The notes under the pieces: generated by a model
Database searches by the model: none
What the model saw: the letters and a program-made list of their open reading frames with translations, nothing else
What the model was told of the DNA's origin: nothing
Assembly: GCF_041321095.1 (NCBI RefSeq)
Contig: NZ_JBGGWE010000018.1
Coordinates: forward strand, 1-64,000
Origin: Fibrella arboris
Lineage (GTDB): Bacteria; Bacteroidota; Bacteroidia; Cytophagales; Spirosomataceae
DNA: 64,000 nt
Direction of reading: 5' to 3'
Position numbers and translations under genes: made by a program
In this document: positions 62,004 to 64,000 of the stretch, piece after piece
Layout: each line of letters begins with the position of its first letter
Position numbering within the stretch: position 1 is the first letter of the stretch

Positions 62004-62083
62004 CCTGTTTTGCCCGAAGTAACACGTCGGAGCCGCGCAGAAGTAACACTATAAAAATACCGCTTATTAGGCGGTATGGCAAG
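62004..62083 (-). promoter_or_regulatory. promoter plus leader element, copy C (methylase/helicase)
   Basis: CTTG (62083-62080), 20 bp, TATTTTTA (62059-62052), then the leader with GTGTTACTTC twice, 24 bp apart, flanking TGCGCGGCTCCGAC. The copy retains the CCGA/TCGG stem and the GGGCA before the start. The CBASS terminator hairpin (62057-62077) lies between and overlaps the -33 and -7 boxes. Confidence 0.8.
62057..62077 (-). terminator. intrinsic terminator of the CBASS operon
   Basis: Perfect 7-bp stem (ATACCGC / GCGGTAT) with a 7-nt loop, followed on the minus strand by TTTTTAT. It lies about 75 bp after the E2 stop and overlaps the downstream gene's promoter, so termination and initiation are intertwined. 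Confidence 0.75.
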
Positions 62084-62153
62084 GTTTCAGGAAGATACAG
62101 TCGGAGCCTTCGCCCCCTTTCGTTTTATTCATTTTTGACTTTCTACTAAACAC

Positions 62154-62567
62154 TTAACGCTGGTCATTCAGTTGTTGAAGAAGTTCCGTATGTCCAGGTG
62201 CTTCCCGGCCCTTCCAAATATTCCCGTTAATCAGCCATTGTTCATAATGACATACCCACAGTGCGGCCATAGGTATCAAATCTTTTCCTACCCACAAACG
62301 TCTGAATGGTGATATGTCTGGAGGATAGTACAAACAAAGACTCGCATCAGGATACATATGGATAGCCACTGAGGGAATTATTTTCGGTGAACGAATAAAC
62401 ACTTTGTGGTAACGCTGCGAATTATACTGTACCGTTAACTGATAGTCACTGCTGTAATCTGGATCTTGAATGAGGCAGTCTACAAATAAGACATGCTCCT
62501 GAATACGAGTTTTACAGAAAGGAAACAGGCTATTTACAACTTCCTGTTGCACTAACTGATCTATCAT
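62154..62567 (-). CDS. CBASS E2-like protein (Cap2-like E2 module without E1)
   Basis: I chose ATG62567 (GAGGG 7 bp upstream); ATG62600, overlapping the CD-NTase end, is the alternative, adding 11 residues. The 137-residue product has the CBASS E2 pattern: HMYPDASLCLYYPPD with the catalytic Cys78, then YEQWLINGNIWKGREAPGH. No E1 or JAB peptidase gene is adjacent, so this matches the type II-short arrangement in which a stand-alone E2 modifies the cyclase and raises its activity. The CD-NTase gene lies just upstream. Confidence 0.88.
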   Translation of the reverse strand: MIDQLVQQEVVNSLFPFCKTRIQEHVLFVDCLIQDPDYSSDYQLTVQYNSQRYHKVFIRSPKIIPSVAIHMYPDASLCLYYPPDISPFRRLWVGKDLIPMAALWVCHYEQWLINGNIWKGREAPGHTELLQQLNDQR

Positions 62568-62580
62568 CGAGTAACCCTCA

Positions 62581-63786
62581 TTATATGTGGCGCGAATCAT
62601 CGTAGTGGTTTCGTTCCCGAGGTACGCTAACCCCAGTTGTGCCCGTGATAATATTAACCCGATTACCCAAAGAAGCTCCTCCTGTCTCCAACTGTTGGGC
62701 CTTCTTAGCCAAACGTTCATTACGGGCTTCCTCTTCAGACATGATCGGAAAATCTGAACCAAATAAATACCGCCAGTACTGCGCTGATTCACTAACTAAT
62801 TCGGCATCATAAGCCTTTCGGGCGGTTGCAGCTGCGGTCTTCACATGATCGTAAAACGCTACGAAATCTTCACTTGACACACGCTTCCAAACGTTATGAG
62901 TTGAAACACCGCGATCAGGTAAAGATGGCGTAATTTCAATACTGCGATTCCAAGCATATTTATTGACAATCGCTTCGAAAGTCTTTACTACGCCTTCCGC
63001 TACCGAACTTATACCATCTGGGCAACAATCGCCGATCATATGTTCTATAGGATACCCTTTCGGATGTTTTAAATCAGTGAGCTTACAAATCCGCCACCAC
63101 TTCAGGGCCTTTACGACATTAATATAATGGCTATTCGTAGCCTTGTTTTTGTCACGAGTCCATCGAATCTGTTCAAGTGGGTTAGTCTCGACCCAGCAGT
63201 TAGCATCTTGATCAGGAATATATAGTGATGCCGTTTTCCATTCTGCAGCGGACCGAACGGATTCGGCCATCTGAGTCGTCCAATACTGCCGATGATCAGG
63301 TTCAGCCCAGCCTTTTACAAGCCTCCAATCACCCCCAAGATCTTCCAAGGCTAATGATGTCGTTACACTTTCTGATTTGAACAGTGCCTGATCGACTTCA
63401 GAAGGCGCTGATGTTACGACAATATCTAAATCGACGTATGATAGCTCGATACCGATTGATCGGCCCTGAATACTATATTTCCCTTTGTAATATTTCTCTA
63501 CGAAAGGGATAAACTTTTCAATAGCTTCCTTAGGGCGTACAGAGTAGCGATCCAACTTAGTAACGACAATAATATCGACATCCGCTCGCTTACCGTTTTT
63601 GGGCTTTATGGCCGTTGCACGTCGGTAGCTGCCTTGCAAGAAGGTACTTACAATAATTTTCGATAAGTCCGGATCAGCATTTAGCCGATCACGTAATGTT
63701 GTGTGACCAGTTATCAAATCCTCACGCTGATGCTTAGTAAGGCGAATAGCTGATAAAAACTCGTTAAAATATGTATTTACTGACAT
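62581..63786 (-). CDS. CBASS CD-NTase (cyclic oligonucleotide synthase)
   Basis: A 401-residue SMODS nucleotidyltransferase. Active site: G52-S53 (QGSYRR), D69-x-D71 (ADVDIIVV) and a third Asp in VDLDIV (D119/D121). The C-terminal OAS-like helical region follows to about residue 340, and the tail is Gly/Arg/Asp-rich with no terminal Gly (ends RHI). On infection it would make a cyclic nucleotide that activates the effector. It lies 12 bp after the preceding gene and is followed by the E2 gene, giving the usual effector-cyclase-E2 order. The nucleotide product cannot be predicted. Confidence 0.92.
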   Translation of the reverse strand: MSVNTYFNEFLSAIRLTKHQREDLITGHTTLRDRLNADPDLSKIIVSTFLQGSYRRATAIKPKNGKRADVDIIVVTKLDRYSVRPKEAIEKFIPFVEKYYKGKYSIQGRSIGIELSYVDLDIVVTSAPSEVDQALFKSESVTTSLALEDLGGDWRLVKGWAEPDHRQYWTTQMAESVRSAAEWKTASLYIPDQDANCWVETNPLEQIRWTRDKNKATNSHYINVVKALKWWRICKLTDLKHPKGYPIEHMIGDCCPDGISSVAEGVVKTFEAIVNKYAWNRSIEITPSLPDRGVSTHNVWKRVSSEDFVAFYDHVKTAAATARKAYDAELVSESAQYWRYLFGSDFPIMSEEEARNERLAKKAQQLETGGASLGNRVNIITGTTGVSVPRERNHYDDSRHI

Positions 63787-63798
63787 TGTTGTGGTGGG

Positions 63799-64000
63799 TT
63801 AGTTTTGATGATGAGAGTATTTCAGGACGTTCATAAGATTGCCAATGAACTGCGTTCTAAAATTTGCCGCCGTGAATCGATTCAGCCGTTCGCCCTCAAC
63901 CGAGATTCTACCATTACCGAAGTAAAAACAATAGTTAGGATGAGCATTGATGAATACCTGTACTTGATCAGGAGCCCAATGATCTCCATCGTTGTTGATA
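63799..64000 (-). CDS. C-terminal part of a gene upstream of the CD-NTase (possible CBASS effector, truncated by window)
   Basis: An open frame of 66 codons running in from the window's right edge and ending at TAA 63799-63801, 12 bp before the CD-NTase start. The visible part (INNDGDHWAPDQVQVFINAH...GNGRISVEGERLNRFTAANF) shows no membrane segment and no motif I recognise. In most CBASS operons the gene in this place encodes the effector; that identity is inferred from position alone. Confidence 0.6.
   Translation of the reverse strand, partial: INNDGDHWAPDQVQVFINAHPNYCFYFGNGRISVEGERLNRFTAANFRTQFIGNLMNVLKYSHHQN

Noticed and set aside
1..64000. CRISPR arrays, tRNA or rRNA genes
   Set aside because: No regular spaced repeats, cloverleaf-like GGTTCRA segments or rRNA signatures were noticed on reading; no computed scan was possible.

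Overview
The window looks like part of a conjugative plasmid or integrative conjugative element from a Bacteroidota bacterium, most likely Cytophagales (Spirosoma-like). The reasons are a Bacteroidota-type conjugation set (TraE/F/G/J/K/M/N with a MobA/MobB relaxase), promoters of the -33 TTG / -7 TAnnTTT form, DUF305, DUF3347, DUF3945/DUF4099 and DUF6035 family proteins, and TolC/RND metal efflux with lipoprotein adaptors. The host assignment is inference. No replication initiator, tRNA, rRNA or CRISPR array was recognised.

Layout. (1) 1-7.3 kb: a copper/silver-type CusCBA efflux operon (an RND pump whose reading frame is split, a TolC-like channel and two lipoprotein adaptors), followed by a GT61 glycosyltransferase. 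(2) 8.7-11 kb: an AT-richer two-gene AAA ATPase plus RloB cassette, a likely AbiL/RloAB-type defence system. (3) 11-21.1 kb: a copper island with a CopB-type ATPase, an AraC-family regulator carrying its own CxxC metal-binding-like domain, a CopA-type ATPase, a decayed IS630-family element, a small HMA chaperone, an outer-membrane protein and two DUF305 proteins. A paired 'TTTTGCAAGC' element occurs at two promoters here. (4) 21.3-25.3 kb: three nuclease-like proteins (BamHI-like ExE protein, DUF2726, DUF6035/CoiA-like). (5) 25.5-37.5 kb, all minus strand: plasmid accessory genes, including umuDC with a double-domain UmuD, DUF3846-like paralogues, a TOPRIM primase-like protein and two DUF3945 proteins. 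(6) 37.6-42.8 kb: a peptidase, then the mobilisation operon (mobA, mobB, coupling protein, XRE regulator), with a candidate oriT upstream of mobA and a very AT-rich gap. (7) 43.5-55.2 kb: the type IV secretion operon from ParA to TraN. (8) 55.2-62.1 kb: ArdC antirestriction protein and a 1,675-residue methylase/helicase. (9) 62.1-64 kb: a CBASS operon (E2-like protein, CD-NTase and the end of an upstream gene that may be the effector, cut by the window).

The genes divide into metal export (regions 1 and 3), transfer (6 and 7), establishment in a new host (5 and 8) and anti-phage or anti-DNA defence (2, 4 and 9). The most notable undescribed structure is a promoter-plus-leader element of about 75 bp, found nearly unchanged before three genes (31589-32257, ardC, and the methylase/helicase) and in diverged form before a fourth (31110-31499). 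It suggests a plasmid regulon of entry or antirestriction genes. Other points of interest are a UmuD made of one catalytically dead and one intact S24 domain with a perfect dyad at its start codon, a metal-sensor-like AraC protein, the split RND pump, and a structured non-coding segment at 56829-56917.
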